Position numbers and translations under genes: made by a program. A DNA stretch of 64,000 nucleotides from an uncultured Saprospiraceae bacterium (GTDB lineage Bacteria > Bacteroidota > Bacteroidia > Chitinophagales > Saprospiraceae), in contig CALLAW010000055.1 in assembly GCA_938001865.1 (NCBI GenBank), forward strand, positions 44,043-108,042. Direction: 5' to 3'. The notes under the pieces were generated by a model that saw nothing but the letters and a program-made list of their open reading frames with translations, ran no database searches and was not told the DNA's origin. Positions 18,340 to 28,545 of the stretch are shown here, piece after piece (position 1 is the first letter of the stretch; each line of letters begins with the position of its first letter).

Positions 18340-18373
18340 ACCATTAATAAGATTATTATTAAATAAATTAAAT

Positions 18374-19894
18374 ATGAAAATATATACTAAAATTATCGCT
18401 TTGGCAATCTGTATGGTACTCGGTATCGTAGCTTGTCAAGATTATCTTGATGTCCCAGTCAATGGTGTCATCGTACAGGATAGCTACTATGAAGCTGACA
18501 AAGATGTCAATGCTGCCATACTTACAGCATATGATATCCTTACATGGAACAACGTATGGGATTGGGGTGCTCCGGTATTCATCAAAACTCTTCCAAGTGA
18601 TGAGGGTACATGTGGTGGATCATCGCCTTCTGATCAAGCAGGTTACAATACACTAGATGATTATACTTACGATTCTACAAATGACAAGGTATCTGCATTC
18701 TGGAATTTGAACTATTTTGGTGTTCATAGATGTAATACAGTACTTGACTTCGTGACTCCAGATACTGATTTTAAGGCTAGAGCAATTGGTGAGGCACATG
18801 GATTGAGAGCATACTATTACTTAGAGTTAGTCTCTCACTTTGGAGATGTTCCTCTCTTGACTACTACAGCGATTACACCTGAGGAGTACAATCAGCCTAG
18901 AGCTGCATCATCAGATATCTATGCTCAGATCGAGAGTGATCTCGCTGCAGCGATCGCTGCTCTTCCAGAGAAGTCAGGGTATGCAGACTCTGATAAGTTC
19001 AGAATCTCTAAAGGTACAGCACTGGGACTCTTAGCTAAGGCTCAGATGAACCAAGGTAACTATAGCGGAGCACTTACTTCAGTGCAGACGATCGTCAACA
19101 GTGGAGAGTATGCTCTTGCTGATGACTTTGCATCTATCTTTGAGTTGGACGGTGAGTTTGGTTCTGGATCGATGCTTGAGGCAGTATTTACGAGTGAAGT
19201 AGGACATAACTGGGGTACTAACCCTTGGGATCTAGGTCTACCAGGAAGTACTTGGGAGTCTAACATGCATATCCAATTGATGGGTCCTAGAGAAGGCGTA
19301 TTTGGCGATGCAGAAGATCTGGGAGTGATCCAAGGATGGGGATTCAATTACCCTTCTCCTAAGCTCTATGATGCATATATCGCTGCTGGTGATGATGTCA
19401 GAAGATTGGCTACTGTTGTAAGCGAAGAAGAATATCTCGCTGCAGGTGGAACATTTACAGGTGATGCTCACGATTACAATGGCTATATCAGACTCAAGTA
19501 CGGATCTAAGCCATCTGAGTCTAATGAGATATCTATCCAGCAAAACTATGGGACTAACTGGAGATTACTCAGATATGCTGATATCTTACTCGTCGGTGCT
19601 GAAGCAGCTGCTCGTACAGGTGATGAGAATACATCTAGACAGTATCTCAATATGGTAAGAACAAGAGCAGGATTATCTGATATGATGGCATCTGGTAATG
19701 ACTTACTAGAGGCGATTATCAACGAGAGATTCCTAGAGCTTGCATTCGAAGGATTTAGATTCCAAGATATGGTAAGATGGGGATTAGCAGGTGATAACTT
19801 CGAAGGATTTGAGGTGGGTAAGCATGAATTGTTCCCAATCCCTAATGATGAGATTGCAAGAGCACCAGCAATGACTCAAAATCCAGGATGGTAA
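18374..19894 (+). CDS. SusD/RagB-type nutrient-binding outer membrane lipoprotein
   Basis: This 506-residue protein has a lipoprotein signal ending GIVAC, with the lipidated Cys about residue 21. The SusD fold shows as the early YLDVPVNGV stretch, the TPR-like IGEAHGLRAYYYLELVSHFGDVPL segment, the conserved LLRYADILLVGAEA and the family end INERFLELAFEGFRFQDMVRWG. It lies 34 bases after susC and forms the lid of the SusCD uptake complex at the cell surface. A strong terminator follows it. The ligand is inferred from neighbouring beta-glucosidases; the sequence alone does not tell. Confidence 0.93.
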   Translation: MKIYTKIIALAICMVLGIVACQDYLDVPVNGVIVQDSYYEADKDVNAAILTAYDILTWNNVWDWGAPVFIKTLPSDEGTCGGSSPSDQAGYNTLDDYTYDSTNDKVSAFWNLNYFGVHRCNTVLDFVTPDTDFKARAIGEAHGLRAYYYLELVSHFGDVPLLTTTAITPEEYNQPRAASSDIYAQIESDLAAAIAALPEKSGYADSDKFRISKGTALGLLAKAQMNQGNYSGALTSVQTIVNSGEYALADDFASIFELDGEFGSGSMLEAVFTSEVGHNWGTNPWDLGLPGSTWESNMHIQLMGPREGVFGDAEDLGVIQGWGFNYPSPKLYDAYIAAGDDVRRLATVVSEEEYLAAGGTFTGDAHDYNGYIRLKYGSKPSESNEISIQQNYGTNWRLLRYADILLVGAEAAARTGDENTSRQYLNMVRTRAGLSDMMASGNDLLEAIINERFLELAFEGFRFQDMVRWGLAGDNFEGFEVGKHELFPIPNDEIARAPAMTQNPGW

Positions 19895-19937
19895 ATACAC
19901 ATTGGAAGTTTTTTCTACATAACTATAAGTAGTTTAG

Positions 19938-19969
19938 GAGGATGCTATGATAAATAGCATCCTCTTTTT
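19938..19969 (+). terminator. Rho-independent terminator after susD
   Basis: An 11-base perfect stem (GAGGATGCTAT / ATAGCATCCTC) with a 5-base loop is followed by TTTTTA. It closes the susCD transcript and separates it from the FG-GAP gene, which probably has its own promoter or depends on readthrough. Confidence 0.88.
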
Positions 19970-20042
19970 ATTGGAGTAAATTGTGATACGCCTTATCTTG
20001 GGTACAGATTATTGTAATCAGTAGAATTTGAGAGTTGTTGAT

Positions 20043-23000
20043 ATGAATTATAGATATTATTTGGCGATAATCGGGATAGTCATCCTTGTTATTGGGTGTG
20101 GAGTCGATCAAGAGATGAGCCCTCAGAGGTTGTTTGCACCAGTCAGTCCGATGAGCAGCAAGATAGACTTTGAGAATACACTGAATGTCAATGATTCGAT
20201 GAACTTCTTCAAGTATGGATACTTCTATATGGGAGGTGGTGTCTCAGCAGGTGATCTCAATGGTGATGGTCTGTCTGATCTGTTTTTTACGGGCAATATG
20301 GTACCAAACAGAGCCTACCTCAATAAGGGTAATCTCCAGTTTGAAGAGATTACAGACCAAGCTGGATTGCTGTCATCAGGGAGATGGCATACTGGGTGCA
20401 ACTTTCACGATTTCAATAATGATGGTAAGCTAGACATTTACGTAGCAGTGTCAGGGATATGGGCTGAGAGATCTAATCTACTCTACCTCAATCAAGGGAA
20501 TGATAGTAATGGAATCCCACAATTCAAAGAATCAGGACAAGAACTTGGCCTCAACGATAGTGGATACTCTATCCAATCGACTTACCTAGATTATGACAAT
20601 GACGGTGACCTCGACGTCTATGTAGTCAATTATCCACCTACAGAGTTCAATACCAAAGTAAGAGAGTACGAGGCACTGTCTCAAGGAGTAACCCTTCAAG
20701 AGTCAGACCATCTCTATCGTAATAATGGTGATCTCACCTACACTGATGTCACTGAGGAGGCAGGACTCCTTAGATTTGGACTTGGGATCGGAGTAGTGAG
20801 TGCAGATGTCAATCAAGATGGCTACCCAGATCTCTATGTATCTAATGACTTTCAGACACCTGATTTCTTTTATCTCAATAATGGTGATGGCACATTTACT
20901 GAATCGTTGCGATCGAGTTTTCAGCATACATCGTTCTATGGGATGGGAGTCGATATCGCTGATCTCAATAATGATACGCTGCTCGATCTCTATCAAGTAG
21001 ATATGACGACTACTGATAACTATCGATCCAAGGCTAACATGTCTAGTATGAATATTCCAGCATTTTGGGCTGGAGTGGAAGCAGGCTTTGGATATCAATA
21101 TATGTACAATAGTCTACAGATCAATAATGGGCTGAATCCTGCAGGAAGTCCGTTTTTTAGCGAGATAGCAATGTCTAATCAGATGCATGCGACAGAGTGG
21201 AGCTGGGCATGTCTACTTGGAGACTACGATCAGGATGGACGTAGAGATGTCTTCGTCTCCAATGGTACGCGTAGAGAGATCAATAACAAAGACTACTTCA
21301 AATGGCTAAAGCAAACTGATACCAAACTTAAGGTAAAATACAAAGAACTGAGCTTCGTCGATCTCACTGAGCAACTTCCAAGCGTCAAGACAGACAATTA
21401 TATCTTCAGGAATAATGGCGAAACCTTTGCAAGAGCTAATGAAGACTGGGGAATTCACTATAGCGGTTACTCTAATGGTGCTACTCATGCAGACCTAGAT
21501 AATGATGGAGACTTAGAGATTATCATTAATAATATAGATAGCACAGCAGTTATCTTCCAAAATTTTGCCTCTGACCAAAACAAAAATTTCCTCAAAGTCA
21601 AACTCAAAGGATCTGCAACCAATATTAATGGCTTGGGTGCTAGATTGACCCTGACGAGTGGTGAGCAGACATGGTATGCAGATCACACTCTGGTAAGAGG
21701 GTATCAGTCATCTGTAGAGCCCATTATCTACTTTGGTGTCGACACATTGGCTGTGATCGATAAGCTCCAAGTGAGATGGACTGATGGGAAGAGACAGACT
21801 CTCACTCAGGTAAATGCGAATCAGACACTCCTCTTAGACTATACCAATGCAATTGATGGCGTAGATCTACCACAGGCAGCCTCACAATATCTCCGACTAG
21901 ACCAGTCTCCATCTCTGACGTATACGCATAGAGAGAATGATTACGATGATTATAAGCGAGAGGTCTTGATCCCTCATAAGATGTCATCACTCGGTCCTAG
22001 ATTGGCTGTTGCAGACCTCAATGGTGATGGTGATACGGATCTGATCATCCCTGGACCGCAAAGACAAGCAACTGAGCTCCACCTGAGTAATGGTCAAGGT
22101 GGCTATCGCATTACCCCACTTAGCGACGCTGAGCAGGAGGATGTCTTTGCTGAGATAGCGGACATCGATCATGATGGTAAGCTAGACTTACTCATATCGA
22201 GTGGAGGCAACGAAGATGATGACCTCCAATCATCTTACTACAGCCAGCGCTACTACTCAGATCTATTGACTGCTAGCGAGAGTAAGCCTCTGTCTCCAGA
22301 GCTCCGATTGAGTGCTGCGATCACTACGGCACAAGATCTCGATGGTGATGGCATATCGGAGGTATTCGTATTAGGAAGACAGGTGCCGGGGAGATATCCA
22401 AGTCCTCCGCGGAGTTATGTCCTGAGGGATGGCGTAGATGTCACTAGCGACCTAGCACCTGAGCTCTCACAGATAGGTATGGTGACAGATGCTCATTGGG
22501 TAGACATAGAGGGCGATGGAGATCAAGACCTGATGCTCTGTGGAGAGTGGATGGGGATTCATCTCTTTGAGAATATCGACGGTACACTGCAGCATCAATC
22601 TCAGCTTGATCTCTCTCAACAGATCGGATGGTGGAAGTCTATCCACGCTGCTGACTATGATCGTGATGGTGATATGGACTTCATCGTAGGCAATCTTGGT
22701 ACTAACTATAAGTATCAAGCATCTGATGAGGAGACATTTGATATCTACTCACAAGACTTTGACCAAGATCAAGATCAAGATATCGTACTGAGTTACTATC
22801 AAGAGGGCAAGCAATATCCAGTCAGAGGGAGACAATGCTCATCTGAGCAGATGCCAAGTCTTATGCAGAAGTACCCCAACTATCATGGATTTGCCTCTTC
22901 TACAGTACAAGATATCTATGGACAAGATGTACTGAGTGAAGGGATTCATCTCAAGGTCAACACATTCCAACATGCCTATATCGAAAACCTCGGAGGTGGC

Positions 23001-23333
23001 AATCTAAAGATGAGTACACTCCCTCCACAATATCAGAGGTATAGTATCAACAGCATCGCATCACATGATATCAATGGTGATGGTAATCTCGATATCATTA
23101 TGGTTGGCAACATCTTCGACTCTGAGGTCGAAACTCCTCGGAGTGATGCAGGATATGGACTATTAGGACTTGGACGGGGAGATGGGACATTTGATCTGGT
23201 CCCTAACTCTCAGTCAGGCCTCTATGTCCCATACGAAGCCCAAGATGTCAAGATCATTACTCAGAGTGGAATCCACAAGCTCGTCATAGCGAGCAATGAT
23301 GCTCCACTTCAAGTCTATCAGATCACGGAGTAG
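20043..23333 (+). CDS. FG-GAP repeat / ASPIC-UnbV domain lipoprotein
   Basis: The frame opens with a TTG at 20028, but ATG 20043 gives a clean lipoprotein signal (MNYRYYLAIIGIVILVIGCG), so I use it; the product has 1096 residues. It is built of many FG-GAP/VCBS-type beta-propeller repeats with Ca-binding DxNxDGxxD loops, for example GDLNGDGLSDLFFTG and DYDNDGDLDVYV. One ASPIC/UnbV-like stretch near the middle has INGLGARLTLTSG and VRWTDGKRQTL. This architecture is common next to SusCD pairs in Bacteroidota. Its role is unknown; carbohydrate or protein binding at the cell surface is the usual guess. It follows susD after a terminator, so co-regulation is likely but not shown. Confidence 0.88.
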   Translation: MNYRYYLAIIGIVILVIGCGVDQEMSPQRLFAPVSPMSSKIDFENTLNVNDSMNFFKYGYFYMGGGVSAGDLNGDGLSDLFFTGNMVPNRAYLNKGNLQFEEITDQAGLLSSGRWHTGCNFHDFNNDGKLDIYVAVSGIWAERSNLLYLNQGNDSNGIPQFKESGQELGLNDSGYSIQSTYLDYDNDGDLDVYVVNYPPTEFNTKVREYEALSQGVTLQESDHLYRNNGDLTYTDVTEEAGLLRFGLGIGVVSADVNQDGYPDLYVSNDFQTPDFFYLNNGDGTFTESLRSSFQHTSFYGMGVDIADLNNDTLLDLYQVDMTTTDNYRSKANMSSMNIPAFWAGVEAGFGYQYMYNSLQINNGLNPAGSPFFSEIAMSNQMHATEWSWACLLGDYDQDGRRDVFVSNGTRREINNKDYFKWLKQTDTKLKVKYKELSFVDLTEQLPSVKTDNYIFRNNGETFARANEDWGIHYSGYSNGATHADLDNDGDLEIIINNIDSTAVIFQNFASDQNKNFLKVKLKGSATNINGLGARLTLTSGEQTWYADHTLVRGYQSSVEPIIYFGVDTLAVIDKLQVRWTDGKRQTLTQVNANQTLLLDYTNAIDGVDLPQAASQYLRLDQSPSLTYTHRENDYDDYKREVLIPHKMSSLGPRLAVADLNGDGDTDLIIPGPQRQATELHLSNGQGGYRITPLSDAEQEDVFAEIADIDHDGKLDLLISSGGNEDDDLQSSYYSQRYYSDLLTASESKPLSPELRLSAAITTAQDLDGDGISEVFVLGRQVPGRYPSPPRSYVLRDGVDVTSDLAPELSQIGMVTDAHWVDIEGDGDQDLMLCGEWMGIHLFENIDGTLQHQSQLDLSQQIGWWKSIHAADYDRDGDMDFIVGNLGTNYKYQASDEETFDIYSQDFDQDQDQDIVLSYYQEGKQYPVRGRQCSSEQMPSLMQKYPNYHGFASSTVQDIYGQDVLSEGIHLKVNTFQHAYIENLGGGNLKMSTLPPQYQRYSINSIASHDINGDGNLDIIMVGNIFDSEVETPRSDAGYGLLGLGRGDGTFDLVPNSQSGLYVPYEAQDVKIITQSGIHKLVIASNDAPLQVYQITE

Positions 23334-23396
23334 GGTATGAGTTTAGGATCATCGTGGATTCATTGGCAAGGATACTTCCATGATTTTATCGACAGA

Positions 23397-25832
23397 TTAT
23401 TTGTAGAGTTCTACTTTCATCTTTTCTATCCTGTCTTCGATGGTCTCAGTGGTCAATTTTTCTCGACTCAATCTGTCTACCATGATCGGGAATGCAAATG
23501 GAGAGGCACGTAAGGGACGCTTAAGTACGATATCAAGGTTTTGGAGTTTGGTAAGCACATTACGGAGTCGACCTTCTTCGAGTTGAAATGCAAGCACTTC
23601 TTCGTAGGCTTGTCTATATAAGATGTTATCAGGGTCATACTCTCTGAATACTTCGAAGAGCAGTTGGGCACTACTTTGGAGGTGTCGTTCTTTTTTCATC
23701 TTCCCTGGGAATCCTCCGAAGATCAATCCTGAGATCCTTCCAATATCTCTAAACTTACGCCGAGACATCTCTATGGCGTTTACGCTAGCTTGGATATCGC
23801 TGATCAAGTGGTCAGTAGAGAAGAGATCGGGTGTTAGTACCTTGTCTATCTCGAAGTCTGTGTCGCTTAAGAGCTCTACGCCATAGTCATTCATCTGGAT
23901 AGAGATGGTCATAGGCTTGATTCTGGATAATCTATTTGCCAGTAGAGCACCTAGTCCCTCGTGTACTCCTCGACCTTCGAATGGGTACAGCATCAGATGG
24001 TATCCTTCCTTAGATTGGAAGTACTCTATCAGGAACTCCGTATCATTAGGGACGTGTGATCTCTCAGACTGCATCTCTAGGAGAGGCTGGAGTTTTAGCA
24101 TTTCTCTATCATGGCTAGGGATAGGTACTCCATTTGCATAAGCATGAATCTTGTCTCGTAACTCTGATGACATCTCCGAGCTCAGTGACATCCGACTCCC
24201 CATATAGGATGGTATCTTTCCAGTCTTCTTAGTTGCCTTCTTCACAGTAGCAGTCATGTCCTTGACTCTTACCAACTCCAATGCTCTGCCGCTGAACCAA
24301 AAGACATCACCGATAGACAATTGAGAGACAAAGTACTCTTCTATACTTCCGATATATCCTCCTCTTCTGAGCTTGATCTTAATCATGGCATCGCTTACAA
24401 TCGTACCTATGGAGAGCCTGTGTCTGAGTGCTATCCGTTTGTTAGTTACTCTATAGATGCCTTCTTCGTCTATCTCGACCTTGCGATATTCGTCATATGC
24501 CTGGAGAGACTTACTGCCATATTGGATAAACTCTAAGAGCTGTGCCCACTCATCAGTAGACATGCTACTATAGCTATAGGTCTTGAGTAACTCTAGGTAA
24601 ATGCAATCAGGGTCCATCCCGTCAGAGACGGCCAAAGTGACTAAGTATTGCATCAGTACATCCCACGATCTGATATACGGCACTCTTGCCTCAAGGTGAG
24701 ATACTTTGACGGCATGTTTGAGTCCAGCTGCTTCGAGTATCTCAAGAGAGTGAGTCGGTACGAAGTAGATTTTGCTTTTTTGACCAGGTGAGTGTCCACT
24801 CCTGCCAGCTCTCTGTAGGAATCGTGAGACACCTTTGGGGCTTCCAATCTGGACGATAGCCTCTACTGGTCTGAAGTCCACTCCGAGATCAAGACTACTG
24901 GTACAGACCACAGCTTTGATCTGTCCATCATAGAGGGCTTGCTCCACCCAATCTCTGACCTCTCTGCTGAGAGAGCCGTGGTGTACTGCAATCTGTCCAG
25001 CGAGATCAGGATCAGTATCGAGCAGTTGCTGATACCATATCTCACTCTGTGCTCGTGTATTAGTAAAGATCAGTGTCGTCCGATGTGAGTAGATGATTGG
25101 TAGGACCTCTTGGAGTAGGGTCAAGCCCAAATGTCCAGCCCACGGAAACCTCTCTAAGGTCTCGGGGAGTAGAGTGATGACCTCTATCTCTTTATTGATG
25201 TCTGCTTTGATGAAGGTCCACTTGGGTGGTTTGACGGCTCCAAGCAAGACATCCGTTGCTTCATCCATATTGCCAATCGTTGCAGAGATTCCCCATATCA
25301 TCAGCTGAGGGTTGAGTCCACGCATCCGTGAGAGGAAGAGCTCAGTCTGCACACCTCGCTTGGACCCAATCAGTACATGCCACTCATCGACTATCACTGA
25401 CTGTAACCGAGAGAAGTACTGAGAGTATCCCTTCATCGTCATCAAGACATGCAGACTCTCAGGCGTCGTAATCAAGAGGTGAGGTGGTTTGGACTTTTGT
25501 TCTTTTTTGAGTTTTTGTGTAGTATCCCCTGTCCTAATCCCGACGGTGAGATCTAGGTTGAGTCCTTCGATGGCTCTATTGCAGGCTATCTCTATCTCTT
25601 TGGTCAGTGCCCTGATTGGAGCTATCCAGACGATGTGCAGTCCTTTTTTATTAGATCTAGATGCTTGGAGGAGAGCAGGGAGTAGGAGAGAGTAAGTCTT
25701 ACCACTGCCAGTCGGTGCATTGACGAGTCCTGAGTGACCTTGGAGATAGGCTTGCCATCCCTCTTCTTGGAAGGGAAATGGGGTCCACCTGCGAGAGGCA
25801 AACCAATCATTGAATTGTTGAGTGGCTTTCAT
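23397..25832 (-). CDS. Lhr-like DEXH helicase, ligase-associated type
   Basis: This 811-residue superfamily 2 helicase has Walker A NAPTGSGKT at 38-46, DEWH at 149-152 instead of DEAH, SAT in ISATIGNMDEA, and motif VI QRAGRSGH. Its start (FNDWFASRRWTPFPFQEEGW) and length match the ligase-associated DNA damage response DEXH helicases related to Lhr. In many genomes this type is encoded with a DNA ligase, a nuclease and a phosphoesterase. None of these partners is next to it here. Expected role is unwinding of damaged nucleic acid during repair. It converges with the FG-GAP gene and is separated from the AT-rich island by 160 bases. Confidence 0.87.
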   Translation of the reverse strand: MKATQQFNDWFASRRWTPFPFQEEGWQAYLQGHSGLVNAPTGSGKTYSLLLPALLQASRSNKKGLHIVWIAPIRALTKEIEIACNRAIEGLNLDLTVGIRTGDTTQKLKKEQKSKPPHLLITTPESLHVLMTMKGYSQYFSRLQSVIVDEWHVLIGSKRGVQTELFLSRMRGLNPQLMIWGISATIGNMDEATDVLLGAVKPPKWTFIKADINKEIEVITLLPETLERFPWAGHLGLTLLQEVLPIIYSHRTTLIFTNTRAQSEIWYQQLLDTDPDLAGQIAVHHGSLSREVRDWVEQALYDGQIKAVVCTSSLDLGVDFRPVEAIVQIGSPKGVSRFLQRAGRSGHSPGQKSKIYFVPTHSLEILEAAGLKHAVKVSHLEARVPYIRSWDVLMQYLVTLAVSDGMDPDCIYLELLKTYSYSSMSTDEWAQLLEFIQYGSKSLQAYDEYRKVEIDEEGIYRVTNKRIALRHRLSIGTIVSDAMIKIKLRRGGYIGSIEEYFVSQLSIGDVFWFSGRALELVRVKDMTATVKKATKKTGKIPSYMGSRMSLSSEMSSELRDKIHAYANGVPIPSHDREMLKLQPLLEMQSERSHVPNDTEFLIEYFQSKEGYHLMLYPFEGRGVHEGLGALLANRLSRIKPMTISIQMNDYGVELLSDTDFEIDKVLTPDLFSTDHLISDIQASVNAIEMSRRKFRDIGRISGLIFGGFPGKMKKERHLQSSAQLLFEVFREYDPDNILYRQAYEEVLAFQLEEGRLRNVLTKLQNLDIVLKRPLRASPFAFPIMVDRLSREKLTTETIEDRIEKMKVELYK

Positions 25833-25995
25833 TTAGATGTAACTGTAACAACTCAATCGGATTGATGTTCGACGGATCACAATAAGCAAGTGCAAAATAA
25901 AGTATCAACGAGAAATTGGAATGATCGGATGGGTGATCTGGACCAGAATTAGCGATCGTAAGTCTGATCTCATATCACTTGGTATGGGCTGGTGT

Positions 25996-28092
25996 TTATC
26001 TGTCAATAATTATTTTTTCAATTAGAAATTGTCCAGTTTTCTGATCAATAATTTCAAGTATGTAGGCACCTTGATTTAAGGTTGATACTTCCAATTGGGC
26101 TGTATTTTCCTTAGAGAGCACTAATGCACCTGTCAAATCGTACAAGTTTGCTCTGTACAGTATATTTCTACTGAAATGTAAATTGATTTTATCGCTTGTC
26201 GGATTTGGAAATAGATGTATTTGTGTATTCCCAATTTCATAAGTGGAAGAAGTTAAATCCATGCCGTCGCAATTTTCGTCTACTCCATTGTTTACAATTT
26301 CTTCTGCGTCAGGATTGATGTCAGGATTGGTATCATCACAGTCATCAGCGAGTAGATAACCGTCCTGATCTAAGTCATCGTCAAGAGTTAAAGGATCACA
26401 ATCATCATCTAGACCGTTGTAAGGTTCTTCTGTTTGGTCAGGATTGATATTGGGATCCTCATCATCACAGTCTTCAGCAGTACCATAACCGTCACCGTCT
26501 ATGTCACCTTCAGTAGACAAAGGATTACAATCTTCATCTATATCATTATTTGGCACTTCAATGGCACCAGGATTTATCTGATTGTTATAGTCATCGCAGT
26601 CTTCTGGAGTTCTATAGCCATCACCATCTATGTCATAAGTAAATGTTGTACAATCTACTTCAATAGGCTGGAAATCATCCGCAACAAATCCAACCCCAAG
26701 TTGCGTACCTTCTGAGTGTAAGACCACAATCTCACCAGTAAATCGGTTAATAATCCAACAATTTGATTTAGAATCCGTAAAAAGCGAATAGCCCCAAGAA
26801 CCTATATATGTGGTTGGACCAAACAATTCAGTTAATGGCCACTCTCTTACGTAAGATCCATTATCTTTTCTTAATGTTTCAGGAGTTATCATCCAGAAAT
26901 CATTATCGTTATCAATGTCAAAAGTATAAAAATGAGTGAAGTTAGATATTAGATTAGCACTTTGGTAGGCTCCATTGTCAAATGCACTAACTCCACTATA
27001 AGAATATGAAAGAGTATGTGTTGTCGTCCCATAATGCAAAACATAATTGGTATCTTTCGTTATCGAAGTATAGCCAAAATTGCAACAAAGTGTAGGTAAT
27101 GGTGGGACGTAGATTCTTGTCCATCCCTTCTCATAACAATACTCATATTTGTCTAGGTATATTCTATTTTCAGGAGTTATTACTTCGGTTTTTGGTTGAA
27201 AGCCTGGATAACCATCATTATTTGTTTCTACAAATTGGTTGTCAATCACCTTACCAACTCCAATAGCATTAATTACTGCTAACTGATCGAATGCATCTAT
27301 AAATACAGCGATAACTTCTTCGGTTAATATTTGAGTCCAAATACCGTTTTCATATTGGTAGAGACCATCATTGCCAGCTGCCAGATAGATGATACCATCC
27401 CTACCAATAACAACATCTTCAAGGCAAGCTGAGCATGGACCAGAGATTTGCTCCCATCCATCGCCAGAATACTTCATGAAGATATCATGACCAAGTACAT
27501 TCTTTGCAAATAACCAGATAGACCCATCGATATCTTCTCTAAAAGAACGTTGGGTAAGAGTAGTATCACTCAGTTCTGGAATATTGAAGTTTGTAATTTG
27601 ATTTTGTGGATAATAATAACCAGGTATCATCTCAAGCTCAAAATCATCTAAAATGCCGTCTACTGATAAGCTAAAAAGATAACGATCTCCGACTATGAGA
27701 TTTTCAAACTTTATCTCAGATACATTTGACTCACACTGAATAAGTTCCAAATTTTCGCAGCTCCCTCTAAAGAGAGAAAAATTTAAATCCTCACCTGATA
27801 CTCTACCAAACATACTTTCTCTAGTCGCAACAAACGTAAACCAGATATCATAGAAATGATCATGATCACAAAACGTTTCGTAGAAATTACTAAAATTTCC
27901 TGTGTAAGTATTTATAGAGTGAGCTACTGATAAATCTAGTTCTATAGGGCAAGAACAATCACCACTATATGTAATTGAGTTTAAAGCTAAACTGATTTCT
28001 ATCGGACTATTGTAACTGTCTCCATTTGCATAAATATCACAATACTGATAGAACACAATAATAAGTGTGAAAAAAATCCAAATTCGTTTCAT
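25996..28092 (-). CDS. Secreted T9SS-sorted protein with MopE-type DCDD repeats
   Basis: This 698-residue protein has an N-terminal signal (MKRIWIFFTLIIVFYQYCDIYA), a large central region of unknown fold with propeller-like short repeats, and then three tandem acidic repeats of the form DxDGDGYxxxEDCDD...INPxAxE...NxxDEDC (the putative metal-binding MopE motif). It ends with a type IX sorting tail (HLFPNPTSDKINLHFS to IIDR). It should be exported to the periplasm and then displayed or released by the T9SS. Base composition is more AT-rich than in the flanking metabolic genes. It is the first gene of the island that runs to about 31.9 kb. The function is not known; calcium or copper binding by the acidic repeats is plausible. 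Confidence 0.82.
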   Translation of the reverse strand: MKRIWIFFTLIIVFYQYCDIYANGDSYNSPIEISLALNSITYSGDCSCPIELDLSVAHSINTYTGNFSNFYETFCDHDHFYDIWFTFVATRESMFGRVSGEDLNFSLFRGSCENLELIQCESNVSEIKFENLIVGDRYLFSLSVDGILDDFELEMIPGYYYPQNQITNFNIPELSDTTLTQRSFREDIDGSIWLFAKNVLGHDIFMKYSGDGWEQISGPCSACLEDVVIGRDGIIYLAAGNDGLYQYENGIWTQILTEEVIAVFIDAFDQLAVINAIGVGKVIDNQFVETNNDGYPGFQPKTEVITPENRIYLDKYEYCYEKGWTRIYVPPLPTLCCNFGYTSITKDTNYVLHYGTTTHTLSYSYSGVSAFDNGAYQSANLISNFTHFYTFDIDNDNDFWMITPETLRKDNGSYVREWPLTELFGPTTYIGSWGYSLFTDSKSNCWIINRFTGEIVVLHSEGTQLGVGFVADDFQPIEVDCTTFTYDIDGDGYRTPEDCDDYNNQINPGAIEVPNNDIDEDCNPLSTEGDIDGDGYGTAEDCDDEDPNINPDQTEEPYNGLDDDCDPLTLDDDLDQDGYLLADDCDDTNPDINPDAEEIVNNGVDENCDGMDLTSSTYEIGNTQIHLFPNPTSDKINLHFSRNILYRANLYDLTGALVLSKENTAQLEVSTLNQGAYILEIIDQKTGQFLIEKIIIDR

Positions 28093-28232
28093 AAATTTTA
28101 GAGTTACTTAGAGTTCTAAATATCCAATAAGTCCTAAGATACAAATAAATAGGTAATGGGCTTTTACTGAGTATGCGTTGAGGCATACATCTCCGAAGCC
28201 GAGTCCACTCCCAATTAGACGGGTACGGCGAA

Positions 28233-28308
28233 AACAGCACTTTTTTATGCCATATAGAGACCTTCTGGACCTAGTGTGCAAAAAGTCCCTGAATACTATA
28301 TGGAGAGA
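28233..28308. repeat. Intergenic repeat family 2, copy 1
   Basis: About 75 bases starting AACAGCAC resemble a second stretch at 31712-31787. Both share the core GAGACCTTC, GG, CCT, TGCAA and CTGAATA in the same spacing. Similarity is clear but lower than for repeat family 1. The stretch 28093-28545 holds no convincing gene; frames inside it match each other only because the repeat is translated. Confidence 0.5.
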
Positions 28309-28398
28309 CTTGAACCCATCTGTGTTGTCTTTGCTGAATCGGCGATAGTTTTTGCAGCAAGGCATGAGATTGCGGTGAGCCAAAAGTGTCTCAAAACC

Positions 28399-28441
28399 GA
28401 AAAACGAATGACCTCCATTCGGTGAAGGCCATTCGTTTTTC
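28399..28441 (-). terminator. Terminator hairpin downstream of the YD-like gene
   Basis: A 16-base stem with one mismatch (GAAAAACGAATGACCT / AGGCCATTCGTTTTTC) and an 11-base loop has A and T runs on both sides, so it can end transcripts in either direction. It lies about 100 bases past the end of the - strand gene at 28546. Confidence 0.75.
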
Positions 28442-28545
28442 TATTCTCGATAATCTTGTAAGATTGATATATTATAAAAGCTAAGTTGCTAAAATTTCGC
28501 TTTTGATAGTATCTATTGTTATGTGCAGCGTTTTCTAAATTAGGT

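Noticed and set aside
26270..26640. Regular tandem DNA pattern that could look like a repeat array or CRISPR
   Set aside because: It is coding sequence for the DGDGY...DCDD protein repeats of the T9SS protein; no spacer-repeat structure is present.
28108..28383. 91-codon frame similar to one at 31504-31764 (both contain LHTR-RRS-YGI-KCC)
   Set aside because: The likeness comes from translating the intergenic repeats; neither frame has a leader, composition or motifs of a real gene.
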